A stretch of DNA of 64,000 nucleotides from Seonamhaeicola sp. ML3. Its GTDB lineage: Bacteria > Bacteroidota > Bacteroidia > Flavobacteriales > Flavobacteriaceae. The position numbers and the translations under genes are program-made. The notes under the pieces are model-generated. The model was given only the letters and a program-made list of their open reading frames with translations, did no database searches and was not told the DNA's origin. The number at the start of each line of letters is the position of its first letter. Position 1 is the first letter of the stretch. The stretch covers positions 1-64,000 of the forward strand of contig NZ_CP096884.1 in assembly GCF_023273855.1 (NCBI RefSeq). Reading direction: 5' to 3'. Positions 8,330 to 16,457 of the stretch are shown in pieces.

Positions 8330-9778
8330 ATGAATTTCAATAAAACCTACGAAAAGGAGCTTGCCTTTCAAGCAGACCGTAGAAGAGCTACGGTAGAGTT
8401 TATAAAAATTATAAGCGATTTGTGGTACGACAAATCAATTGAACTGGTACTTTTTAGAAATCAATTAATAGACCGCAATGTGAGTCAGATATTGAATTTA
8501 CATGACTATGCGGGCAAGTTTGTCCAAAAACCTATTTCTATTTTCGATTCTGTTGAAATTGCTGGTGCGATTAAAGCTTTGGATATTCCCCCAGCTAAAC
8601 TGGATATTGGTAAACTGACCTATGAATTTCATTCTAACGACAACAAACATGCTAACGCTACAGCTTTTGTAGCAAGAAAACTTAAAGGTGCCGATAAGGG
8701 TAATGGCATTAAGCCTAAAGATGTTATACTCTATGGATTTGGAAGAATTGGAAGATTGGTCGCCAGAGAGTTAATGGTTAGAACTGGAAAAGGCAATCAG
8801 TTGCGTTTGAGAGCTATTGTTACCAGGGGTGTTATCGACGAAACGGTGCTTAAAAAAAGAGCATCCCTGTTAAGCAATGATTCTGTTCATGGTGATTTTC
8901 CAGGTACCGTATCTGTAGATTTAAAAAACAGCGCTTTAATAATCAATGGAACAACTGTAAAAATAATATCGGCTAATGCGCCAGAAGATATAGATTATAC
9001 ACAATTCGATATAAAGAATGCGTTACTCATTGATAACACAGGTGCTTTCAGGGATAAAGAAGCTTTGAGTAGGCATTTAAAAGCTAAAGGCGTAAACAAG
9101 GTATTACTTACTGCCCCAGGTAAAGAAATCCCAAATATAGTTTATGGCGTTAACCACAAAGATTATGATCCAAAGAAAGTGGACATCTTTTCAGCAGCCT
9201 CTTGTACCACCAACGCCATTACAACAGTTTTAAAAGCTATAGAAGATTCTTTCGGAATTAAAAGTGGCCATTTAGAGACCATTCATGCCTACACAAACGA
9301 CCAGAATTTAGTGGATAATATGCATAAAAAATACAGGCGCGGTCGTGCTGCAGCATTAAATATGGTTATTACTGAAACTGGAGCAGGGAAAGCTGTTGCT
9401 AAAGCACTACCTAGTTTAGAGGGCAAATTAACTTCTAATGCCATTAGAGTTCCTGTACCCAATGGCTCTTTGGCGATATTAAACCTAGAACTTGAAAATA
9501 AAACAAGCGTTGACGGCATAAACACTATTTTAAAGAAATATGCTTTGGAAGGTGATTTGGTAGAACAAATAAAATATGAAATTAGCGATGAATTGGTGTC
9601 TAGTGATATCGTTGGTAGTTCTGCGCCCTCAATTTATGATAGTAAAGCTACTATAGTGCGTCCTGATGGAAAAAACGCCATTTTATACATTTGGTACGAC
9701 AATGAATATGGTTATAGCAACCAAGTTATCAGATTGGCAAAATATATTGCTCAAGTGCGTCGTTATACCTATTATTAA
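8330..9778 (+). CDS. gap: Glyceraldehyde-3-phosphate dehydrogenase, long Bacteroidota form
   Basis: 482 residues, against about 335 for classical GAPDH. An N-terminal extension of about 125 residues precedes the Rossmann domain (LYGFGRIGRLVAREL, about 131-145). The catalytic cysteine is Cys292 in SAASCTTNA, followed by the conserved His region (ETIHAYTNDQN) and the C-terminal WYDNEYGYSNQVI. Extended GAPDHs of this kind are known in Bacteroidota, often beside a short glycolytic paralogue; the second copy is not in this window. Whether it works in glycolysis or gluconeogenesis cannot be decided here. Confidence 0.93.
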   Translation: MNFNKTYEKELAFQADRRRATVEFIKIISDLWYDKSIELVLFRNQLIDRNVSQILNLHDYAGKFVQKPISIFDSVEIAGAIKALDIPPAKLDIGKLTYEFHSNDNKHANATAFVARKLKGADKGNGIKPKDVILYGFGRIGRLVARELMVRTGKGNQLRLRAIVTRGVIDETVLKKRASLLSNDSVHGDFPGTVSVDLKNSALIINGTTVKIISANAPEDIDYTQFDIKNALLIDNTGAFRDKEALSRHLKAKGVNKVLLTAPGKEIPNIVYGVNHKDYDPKKVDIFSAASCTTNAITTVLKAIEDSFGIKSGHLETIHAYTNDQNLVDNMHKKYRRGRAAALNMVITETGAGKAVAKALPSLEGKLTSNAIRVPVPNGSLAILNLELENKTSVDGINTILKKYALEGDLVEQIKYEISDELVSSDIVGSSAPSIYDSKATIVRPDGKNAILYIWYDNEYGYSNQVIRLAKYIAQVRRYTYY

Positions 9779-9862
9779 AAAAAGTGCATCCAAAATCCAG
9801 ACTCTTTCGTATATAGTTCTAGTGAAAAAAATCCTTTTGCTCCTTGTGAATATGAACATACT

Positions 9863-9905
9863 CAAAACCTGATTTTAACTTTCAAAATCAAAATGTTTTG
9901 TTTTT
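9863..9905 (+). terminator. Possible terminator hairpin after GAPDH
   Basis: Nested inverted repeats CAAAAC (9863) / GTTTTG (9895) and GATTTT (9871) / AAAATC (9884), followed by TTTTTG. The stems are AT-rich and weak. A further AAATCCTTTT (9829) / AAAAGGATTT (9920) pair encloses the whole. Confidence 0.35.
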
Positions 9906-10004
9906 GCGGAATGTGAAATAAAAGGATTTCTTTTAAAACACGCCTTATAAATATAAATTTATAACTTAGTGCCGACCAAATACAACCCAAAAAAACCAAA
10001 AGCA

Positions 10005-10628
10005 ATGAATCCCTTAAAGCAATCTACCTCTATTTTTCTCTTTTTCTTAATTTCCTTTTCTTACTTAAATGCACAAGATAACATTCAATCTCAAAGCATT
10101 AACGACGGTTCGATAAATGATAAATTTGAATTCGTACTAAGAAAATCTGGGAATTTTAAAGGTACCAACGGACAGGCTTACGAAGCTGTAAAACGTAGTA
10201 TGTTTTTAAGCTTACAGCAACACACAAAAGACTCTATTAACACTCTAAAAAGTAAATTGTCTAATGCGAATTCTACAATTTCTAATCAAACTCAAGAAAT
10301 ATCTGAGCTAAAATCGAAACTCACAAATACCCAAAGTAGTTTAGACAAAACTAACCTTGAAAAAGACAGTATGGCGCTTTTTGGAATACAAATGAGTAAA
10401 GGTGGTTATAATTCACTTATGTGGATAATTATTGCTGGCTTGTTGGCGCTTTTAATTCTATTTATTTATAAATTCAAAAACAGTAATGCAGTAACCAAAC
10501 AGGCTAAACAAAACCTTGCCGAAATAGAGGAAGAATTCGATGAGCACAGAAGAGTAGCTTTAGAACGCGAGCAAAAAGTAAGACGCCAATTACAAGATGA
10601 GATTAATAAACAAAAAGGAGCTCAATAA
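10005..10628 (+). CDS. Exported coiled-coil protein with one membrane helix, function unknown
   Basis: 207 residues from the ATG at 10005; a GTG reading from 9969 would add twelve basic residues before the signal peptide and is less likely. Seen: signal peptide (FLFFLISFSYLNAQ), a short globular part, a long heptad-like coiled coil rich in Ser, Asn and Lys (about 75-120), one transmembrane helix (LMWIIIAGLLALLILFIY, about 144-161), and a second charged coiled coil ending in KQKGAQ. It would link periplasm and cytoplasm. I do not recognise the family. A perfect bidirectional terminator follows. Confidence 0.7.
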   Translation: MNPLKQSTSIFLFFLISFSYLNAQDNIQSQSINDGSINDKFEFVLRKSGNFKGTNGQAYEAVKRSMFLSLQQHTKDSINTLKSKLSNANSTISNQTQEISELKSKLTNTQSSLDKTNLEKDSMALFGIQMSKGGYNSLMWIIIAGLLALLILFIYKFKNSNAVTKQAKQNLAEIEEEFDEHRRVALEREQKVRRQLQDEINKQKGAQ

Positions 10629-10650
10629 TCCTTTTCAGGGTTTTATAAAA

Positions 10651-10689
10651 AACACAAAAGCTGCAATTAAAAATTGCAGCTTTTGTGTT
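10651..10689. terminator. Bidirectional intrinsic terminator
   Basis: A perfect 18-base-pair inverted repeat (10651-10668 and 10672-10689) with a three-A loop, A-rich on one flank and T-rich on the other. It separates the plus-strand coiled-coil gene from the convergent CotH gene and can serve both. Confidence 0.9.
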
Positions 10690-10740
10690 TACTAAAATCA
10701 AATACTAATATTAATCGACAGATTTAACAAACTCTAACTT

Positions 10741-12237
10741 TTATTCATTACCTAAATAGCTATTCACTGCCGAGTTTCTTAGAGCAACATGCGAGTTTAG
10801 CGTATTTACAGCATTTTGAAAATCTGAACTAGTTTCTATAAACGTGTAGCCACTAATTTCTGAGTTAGCATATGGTTCAAGTAATGATGAATAATACGCA
10901 TATTGGGATTGGATATTACTTACACTAAAGACATTAGCAACTACCTGCTCTACATAAGTATCATACTTCGCTTTATAAACATCATCTTCATACAGGTACC
11001 CTATTAGCGGCCAACTGCTACCACTCAATTCTGAAAAATCTAACGATAAGGCTCCTCCCCTCTTTCCATCTTGTAATGCCTCATTATTATCCCAAGGAAT
11101 CCATGTTAACTTGTTATTATCTGGATTGCTATACAAGTAATAATTATGAGTCATCCTACCATAAGTATCCCAATTTTGAATAACGGTATTTACGGCTAAA
11201 TATTTAAGAAAGACATCCGTATCAAAAACAGCTTCAAGATTTGTTCTCCATGTTTCAGGGGCAGAGGTTCTTGTATTATCATGTAAAATCAAAAGTAAGT
11301 TTTGTACATCACTAAAATCTGCATCTTCCTCATTATTCTTTTTTTCATATTCGTCTACATCAAAAGTTCCATTAGCAAAACTTGCAGCATCACCATCTGG
11401 TTTATATAAATTTCCTTCATCACTTGAGAAGTTAGCATCTAATACGGTATTTTCAACGTCTTCAACCATGGTATAAACTCCAAAATAGGTCGGTCCATTA
11501 CCATAATCTATATATACCGTATAAAACGCAGTATGTGAAGCTGCCAATCCAAAATTTCTGAATGTATCTCCAGCTACTTTTTCCCTCAACATGGATTTAT
11601 CATCATAATTATTTTTGAGGTGTAATTTTTTAAACCCATAAAAACGTTGATTATCTATTTGCGGATAATCGTCCTCAAATTCATCAAAATCTAACTTAAA
11701 AGACAATTTTAAATTACCTCTTTGCCAAGTTGATTGTAAACTTGAATTCCCTTTAAACCGAACCCCAACACGATACCATTCCTTTCCATTATAAAAAACT
11801 TCTGCAGGAACAAACACCGGATCCTCATCGGTATCTATGAGTCCTCCTCCAGGCCCACCGCCCCCTGGGCCTCCTCCTCCAGGGCCTCCAGAACTTCCAC
11901 CTGAACCAAAACTACCATAAGTATCGGTCATGTCATTCAACATAATTTGCCAACGCTCTTCCGTGAAGACTATATCTATTCGTTTTACCACATTATCTGC
12001 AAAAACTTCGCTAAAGTTAGGTTCTGCATCTTTACCATGTGTTTCGGTAGTCCAGTCTGTAACTTCAAAATCTGTATCATTATTTACAACCTCTTCCTGT
12101 TCTTTTTCTTCTTGTTCTTCGTCATCAATAAATTCAACAGAAACATCATCATTATTACATGCATACAAGGTTATTAATGTGGCACTAAAAATTAATGCTG
12201 TAAAAAGCATTCCTAGGGGTTTTCTCTTACTTTTCAT
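10741..12237 (-). CDS. CotH-type kinase family lipoprotein
   Basis: 498 residues with a lipoprotein signal (LITLYAC, cysteine near 27). The CotH kinase domain is recognisable from GVRFKGNSSLQSTWQRG, KLHLKNNYDDKSMLREKVAGD, YFGVYTMVEDVE and IPWDNNEAL; the last carries the metal-binding Asp of these atypical protein kinases. Between the start of the domain and its core is a Gly/Pro-rich linker (about 110-135). In Bacillus, CotH phosphorylates spore coat proteins; the target here is unknown. It is the last gene of an operon with VTC, DUF4956 and DUF2490 genes, overlapping the latter by 11 bases. Confidence 0.88.
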   Translation of the reverse strand: MKSKRKPLGMLFTALIFSATLITLYACNNDDVSVEFIDDEEQEEKEQEEVVNNDTDFEVTDWTTETHGKDAEPNFSEVFADNVVKRIDIVFTEERWQIMLNDMTDTYGSFGSGGSSGGPGGGGPGGGGPGGGLIDTDEDPVFVPAEVFYNGKEWYRVGVRFKGNSSLQSTWQRGNLKLSFKLDFDEFEDDYPQIDNQRFYGFKKLHLKNNYDDKSMLREKVAGDTFRNFGLAASHTAFYTVYIDYGNGPTYFGVYTMVEDVENTVLDANFSSDEGNLYKPDGDAASFANGTFDVDEYEKKNNEEDADFSDVQNLLLILHDNTRTSAPETWRTNLEAVFDTDVFLKYLAVNTVIQNWDTYGRMTHNYYLYSNPDNNKLTWIPWDNNEALQDGKRGGALSLDFSELSGSSWPLIGYLYEDDVYKAKYDTYVEQVVANVFSVSNIQSQYAYYSSLLEPYANSEISGYTFIETSSDFQNAVNTLNSHVALRNSAVNSYLGNE

Positions 12238-12955
12238 GTTTATTGTTTTTAATTGTGTATGTATAATTTAAGCCTATAATCTTGGTTATTTCTGGAACAG
12301 AAACGTTTATTTCCTTTTCTATTCTATAGAATAGCCCAATGGTTCCAAATGATTTAAATTTGTATTCTGTTCCTAATGTTAACCGATACTTGCTAAACTC
12401 ATTTTCCCGGTCTACACCAAAGCTCCTAAATATTTCTGCCGAAAATTTGGGGTCTAATTTCCAATTGTTCACACCATACTCCAATGAAGTTTTAAATCGA
12501 AATTTCTGATTAGCGTAATCACCTTCTGAAGTACTTATACCTAATTCATTTTTGTTTTGATAACGTAGCCTATATTTAAGTGATAAATCGTTTATTTTAT
12601 GTTTGTAGGAGGCATCTAGATTAAATCTAAAATGATTTTCATAGCCTTGGATTTTCCCAACATTATCGTTTTCTTTTATATAACGAAATCCTGCCCCAAG
12701 CTTAAAACCCCTAAAAACAGTATATGAAGTACCGAAATCGGAAAAGTACTCACTAACCTCGGTTATATACTCTTTCATTCTAAGTTGCCCCTCTAGATTG
12801 AAAGCCCATTTTTTGTTGAGCTTAAACTTTAAATTGATTCCCGTCCAACTCTCTAAATCCCTAGTATCCTGGTTTTGAGAAAAAGCTAAAGATGTAAAAA
12901 GCAATGAAGCCATAACCATTAATAGGCACAAATGTTTTCTTCTTTTGTAAAACAT
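12227..12955 (-). CDS. DUF2490 family outer-membrane protein
   Basis: 242 residues with a signal peptide (LLMVMASLLFTSLAFSQ). The rest consists of alternating amphipathic strands with frequent aromatic ends (FRGFKLGAGFRYIKE, SLKYRLRYQNKNELG), typical of small beta-barrels, and matches DUF2490 in length and in the opening RDLESWTGINLKFKLNKKW. Function is unknown; a porin or scaffold role is inference. It lies between DUF4956 (13 bases upstream) and CotH (11-base overlap), so it probably supplies the outer-membrane part of the VTC/CotH system. Confidence 0.8.
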   Translation of the reverse strand: MFYKRRKHLCLLMVMASLLFTSLAFSQNQDTRDLESWTGINLKFKLNKKWAFNLEGQLRMKEYITEVSEYFSDFGTSYTVFRGFKLGAGFRYIKENDNVGKIQGYENHFRFNLDASYKHKINDLSLKYRLRYQNKNELGISTSEGDYANQKFRFKTSLEYGVNNWKLDPKFSAEIFRSFGVDRENEFSKYRLTLGTEYKFKSFGTIGLFYRIEKEINVSVPEITKIIGLNYTYTIKNNKHEK

Positions 12956-12968
12956 AACTTATATAGCT

Positions 12969-13574
12969 TTAGTTATTATTTTTAAAATAAAATATGGTTA
13001 CTTCTGCTGTGTCTTTTAAAAAGTCTACATTGCCAATGGTAATCTTATTGATACTTAAGCCGGTTCTATTCTCCAAATCGCTTTTTAGACTCTCATAGTT
13101 TTCGGGTTTTATATTTTCTATGTTTTCATAAATGACAGATTTAGATTCTTCTTGCTTTAGAGCCCAGTATTTTTCAATTGCTACTAGCACTGTAATTACC
13201 AATATATTGGCTGCAAAAATTTCTGCATAGCTCATTTTTTTATTTGCCAATGCATTAATTACCGATACACCTATGACAACAAACAGATAGGTCATTTCCT
13301 TAATATCAACAGGGTCGGTACGGTAACGAATTATTCCGAAAATGGCGAACAACCCTAGTGCCATTCCTATGTCTAATTCATATTTTTTAAGTGTAAAGCA
13401 CAAGAAAAATACAATAACACTTATAAGATAGTATGTAAACACATAGTCTTTGCGTTTGGAAACAGGATAGTATATAAACCTTATGATAAACGTTAAAAAC
13501 GTAAAGTTTATAATGAACCTAAACATCATTTTAAAAAAGTCGTCATCAAAGATGGGGATCTCTAAAAATTCCAT
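12969..13574 (-). CDS. DUF4956 family integral membrane protein
   Basis: 201 residues with about four transmembrane helices in the N-terminal two thirds, including the family hallmark GLFAIFGIIRYRTDPVDIKE (about 93-112) with its charged RYRT turn, and a soluble C-terminal alpha/beta domain (about 150-201). DUF4956 genes are repeatedly found beside VTC-domain polymerase and CotH genes in bacteria; the biochemical role is unknown. An inner-membrane transporter or partner of the polymerase is a reasonable inference. Gene spacing is 5 bases from VTC and 13 from DUF2490. Confidence 0.87.
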   Translation of the reverse strand: MEFLEIPIFDDDFFKMMFRFIINFTFLTFIIRFIYYPVSKRKDYVFTYYLISVIVFFLCFTLKKYELDIGMALGLFAIFGIIRYRTDPVDIKEMTYLFVVIGVSVINALANKKMSYAEIFAANILVITVLVAIEKYWALKQEESKSVIYENIENIKPENYESLKSDLENRTGLSINKITIGNVDFLKDTAEVTIFYFKNNN

Positions 13575-13579
13575 AGATA

Positions 13580-14329
13580 TTATGCTATTAATTTGTTTAT
13601 TCTTATTAGTTTTTCCTTAAATCTATTGTACTTTAATTCATTATAAATACTAATCATTCCAATACAATACTTACTAAACTTATAAGGGTTGATTTGTTTT
13701 AATTTTAATTGTTTTACCACAGAAGAACTTCTATTAAAACGTTCTTGTTTCACTTCAATAATCACTAAATTATTATAGGTTTTAAAAGAATTATTTACCT
13801 TAAAAGATAGATTTAGATCAATTGTTAATCGTTCTTTTGAATTTCTATTGATTAATGTAATTCTATTGAAGTCGTTCCAGATTACAGGTTCTAAATCAAA
13901 GTTTTTTTTGGTTGTATCTTGAATAAAATCTAATGCGGTATTGGATAAATTCGTTTCAAAATCATTAATAGGTATTCTCGTTTTTATAGTCTTACCTCTT
14001 CCGTCTTTTTGTTTAACCTCTAAAAAACATAAATCTGTTTCTACATACTTACGCATTCTAATCTTAGTTCTATTAACTTTTTGATTATGATGGTCATTAT
14101 AAAATTTCTTTGAGGGAGTATCAAAATACAATGAAGAATAGGTTAGCACTCTATGTCCTTTGATATCCAGTATTCTGTAATTATCTTTAATACTTAATAG
14201 AACATAGGCTAAATCCTTCTCATGAATTACGAATTTGGTATCTGTTCTTCTCATTAAAGACACCGTTTCCATCTCTTCTAATGAAATAGGTTTTAAATTA
14301 TCTATAATATTTACTAATTCTTGTTTCAT
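13580..14329 (-). CDS. VTC domain protein, putative polyphosphate polymerase
   Basis: 249 residues forming a triphosphate-tunnel (VTC) domain. Basic and acidic tunnel residues are visible in order: MRRTDTKFVI (about 26-35), YSSLYFDTP, RTKIRMRKYV, FLEVKQKDGRGKTIKTR (about 103-119), RLTIDLNLSF and NLVIIEVKQ (about 187-195). In yeast Vtc4 such a domain makes polyphosphate from ATP and feeds it through a membrane channel. Here the stand-alone domain is the first gene of an operon with membrane protein DUF4956, barrel DUF2490 and kinase CotH. Polyphosphate synthesis is inferred from the fold. Confidence 0.88.
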   Translation of the reverse strand: MKQELVNIIDNLKPISLEEMETVSLMRRTDTKFVIHEKDLAYVLLSIKDNYRILDIKGHRVLTYSSLYFDTPSKKFYNDHHNQKVNRTKIRMRKYVETDLCFLEVKQKDGRGKTIKTRIPINDFETNLSNTALDFIQDTTKKNFDLEPVIWNDFNRITLINRNSKERLTIDLNLSFKVNNSFKTYNNLVIIEVKQERFNRSSSVVKQLKLKQINPYKFSKYCIGMISIYNELKYNRFKEKLIRINKLIA

Positions 14330-14704
14330 AACCTTGATAAATCCCTCTACTTAAATATGGGTTGAGATTGTTTTACATCTTTACTGGATTGATTTTTAAC
14401 AATAACAGATAGAGAATCTTTAAATCTTACTTGATTTAACCGATTAATTTTTTAATAGAATTTTTAAAAACCAACTAAAAACATCACTTATGGGCACAAC
14501 TTAAAAATGACAACTTTCATTCTATTTATTTTTGGTATTTAGACTCCGAATTTATTTTTTGGTTCAATGTGCAATAGTGGTTATCTGTGAATGACTACTC
14601 CTTTTCTGTGAACCCTACTTTTTGTTCAGTTATTGGTTTTATTCATACACCTTTTTAGCTCGTTTTCAAATAATTGTTGATTTATTTTTCCGTTACTTTG
14701 TGAT
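14330..14704. other. 375-base divergent intergenic region, VTC operon / LytS gene
   Basis: No ORF or RNA gene. It holds two near-identical direct repeats (14581 and 14602), two TTTATTTTTGGT-like repeats 26-27 bases apart (14525 and 14551), and a weak TTG-N17-TACTTTG element (14674-14700) directly before the LytS ATG. No TAnnTTTG match was found for the VTC side, which may mean that promoter needs an activator. Confidence 0.6.
14581..14612. promoter_or_regulatory. Direct repeats of LytTR-operator type
   Basis: TTATCTGTGAA (14581-14591) and TTTTCTGTGAA (14602-14612) match in 10 of 11 bases and are spaced exactly 21 bases, the two-turn spacing used by LytTR regulators such as AgrA. The reverse strand reads TTCACAGA followed by A/T, resembling the ACAGTTAAG core. 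They lie between the LytTR two-component genes and the VTC operon. Confidence 0.5.
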
Positions 14705-15736
14705 ATGAACAAACTTAAAAGGCTAGTTGTTCAAGTTGTTTTGTGGCTGGCCATAGGCATAATAATTTGGTTGTATCAAGAAAAACCAACAGAAGCACTT
14801 AAAGAGAATTTAGTCATTCTCTTCTTTCAATTTTTTCTTATTAGTAGTTTAATCTTTTATGCATCATCAAACTTTTTACAAAAGAAGAAATATGTAGTTT
14901 TCTCAGTTTTTTCAATAATGCTTTTGTTTTTTTCAGCCTGGGTATTGTCTTCTGTTTATCCAATGATTACAGTAAGGCCTCACCACGTTAATCTCCCAGA
15001 ATTTGGCCCACCTCCACCTCCAAGGATGAAAAGACCCCCTTCTCATTTCCTACTTCATACCTTAATTTTAATCATAACTTATACTTCTTCTACTATTATT
15101 GAAGTATTCAATTATTTAATTAAAAGAGAAAAAGAGGTCATATTAGCTAAAAACGCTAATCTGCAAAATGAACTAAAACTATTGAAATCACAGATTAACC
15201 CTCATTTTCTATTTAATGCTTTAAATAATATTTATGCACTTTCTACCATAGATTCCAACAAAACACAACAAAGTATTAGCTATTTGTCAGACATGCTACG
15301 CTATGTGCTGTACGAATGCGAGAACGAACTTGTTCCTATTAAAAAAGAGATAGAGTATATTGAGAATTACTTAAAACTATTTGCTTTAAAGAGCAGTAAA
15401 ACCTATCCAATAAAAACCAAATTCCATATAGAAAATAATTTAACCATTGCCCCTATGTTATTTATTCCTTTTATTGAAAATGCCCTAAAACATGGTAATA
15501 TTGAAAAAATGAAGGAATCATTTATCAACATTAATATTGTTACTAAAAAAAATAATATAATTTTTGAAGTTGAAAATAGCATCCCTAAAACAGATATTAA
15601 TAAGGATGACATGGGTGGTATTGGTATAGAAAACGTGAAAAAACGATTAGCAATATTGTATCCTCAAAAACATAATCTTTTAATTTCTCAAAATAAACAT
15701 AGCTTTAAAGTTCAACTAAACCTTGACCTTACATGA
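14705..15736 (+). CDS. LytS-type sensor histidine kinase
   Basis: 343 residues. Four N-terminal membrane helices (about 7-25, 32-53, 60-83, 113-135) with a proline-rich loop (FGPPPPPRMKRPP, about 100-112) between helices 3 and 4, then a short coiled coil and the His_kinase domain of the LytS/YehU class. The phospho-acceptor His lies in QINPHFLFNALNNIY (about 164-178); an ATP-lid N box is seen at FIENALKHG. It has no PAS or other sensor domain beyond the membrane part. Its stop overlaps the ATG of the response regulator (ATGA). Confidence 0.93.
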   Translation: MNKLKRLVVQVVLWLAIGIIIWLYQEKPTEALKENLVILFFQFFLISSLIFYASSNFLQKKKYVVFSVFSIMLLFFSAWVLSSVYPMITVRPHHVNLPEFGPPPPPRMKRPPSHFLLHTLILIITYTSSTIIEVFNYLIKREKEVILAKNANLQNELKLLKSQINPHFLFNALNNIYALSTIDSNKTQQSISYLSDMLRYVLYECENELVPIKKEIEYIENYLKLFALKSSKTYPIKTKFHIENNLTIAPMLFIPFIENALKHGNIEKMKESFININIVTKKNNIIFEVENSIPKTDINKDDMGGIGIENVKKRLAILYPQKHNLLISQNKHSFKVQLNLDLT

Positions 15737-16404
15737 AATATTTAAAATGCTTAGTTGTTGATGATGAGGAATTAGCAAGGACTTTGCTAAAAACATACAT
15801 TGATAAAATAGATTTTTTAGAATTGGTTGACTCCTTTGAAAACCCTGTTGAAGCTTTTTCTGTGTTAAAGGAAAAATCTATTGATATTATCTTTTTAGAT
15901 ATTCAAATGCCAGAATTAAAAGGTACAGATTTTGCTAAAATGATAAACCCTGAAACCAAAATTATTTTCACAACAGCCTATTCTGAATATGCCTTGGAAG
16001 GTTTTGATTTAAATGCCCTGGATTATCTATTAAAACCTATAACGTTTCAACGCTTTTTACAAGCTGTAAACAAAATAAAACCTGAGATTATTAATTCAGA
16101 AGATTACATTACCATTAAATCTGGTTACGATTTACATAAACTAAAATATACAGATATACTTTTTATTGAAAGTGATAATGAATATGTGGTGTTTAATACT
16201 TCTGAAAGAAAAATCATGAGCCATCAAACATTAAAATCTTTAGAAGAAAGCTTACCTGAATCCATGTTTATGCGTGTGCATCGTTCGTACATAGTAAACA
16301 AGGAAAAAGTAGCTGCTTTAAAAGGAAAAAACTTAGTGGTTACAAACACGAAAATACCAATAAGTGATAGCTACTATGACAAGGTAAAAAAAAACCTGTT
16401 TTAA
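15733..16404 (+). CDS. LytTR family response regulator
   Basis: 223 residues: receiver domain with acidic pocket VVDDEE (about 8-13), phospho-acceptor Asp in FLDIQMPE (about 56), Thr in TTAYSEYALEGF and Lys in LLKPI; then a C-terminal LytTR DNA-binding domain (about 125-223) with SDNEYVVF and the diagnostic MRVHRSYIVNKEKV. It is the partner of the overlapping LytS kinase. Likely targets are its own promoter and the divergent VTC/DUF4956/DUF2490/CotH operon, because 21-bp direct repeats lie between them. No ligand can be inferred. Confidence 0.94.
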   Translation: MKYLKCLVVDDEELARTLLKTYIDKIDFLELVDSFENPVEAFSVLKEKSIDIIFLDIQMPELKGTDFAKMINPETKIIFTTAYSEYALEGFDLNALDYLLKPITFQRFLQAVNKIKPEIINSEDYITIKSGYDLHKLKYTDILFIESDNEYVVFNTSERKIMSHQTLKSLEESLPESMFMRVHRSYIVNKEKVAALKGKNLVVTNTKIPISDSYYDKVKKNLF

Positions 16405-16408
16405 AAAC

Positions 16409-16440
16409 AAAGGCCTAAATTTAAAATCAGGCCTTTATTT
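16409..16440. terminator. Bidirectional terminator between LytTR gene and guaB
   Basis: AAAGGCCT (16409-16416) pairs with AGGCCTTT (16429-16436), with A and T runs on the two sides. It can end both convergent transcripts. Confidence 0.75.
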
Positions 16441-16457
16441 ACTTCTTTATATCTAAC

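Noticed and set aside
9666-9872. 68-codon ORF overlapping the 3' end of GAPDH
   Set aside because: Most of it is in an alternate frame of the GAPDH gene, and the rest is AT-rich non-conserved sequence.
11849-11893. GC-rich tandem stretch in CotH as a foreign insertion
   Set aside because: It encodes the Gly/Pro linker usual in CotH proteins of this type and keeps the frame.
11930-12271. 113-codon antisense ORF over CotH
   Set aside because: Opposite an assured lipoprotein gene; Ser/Cys-rich product arises from the complement of acidic codons.
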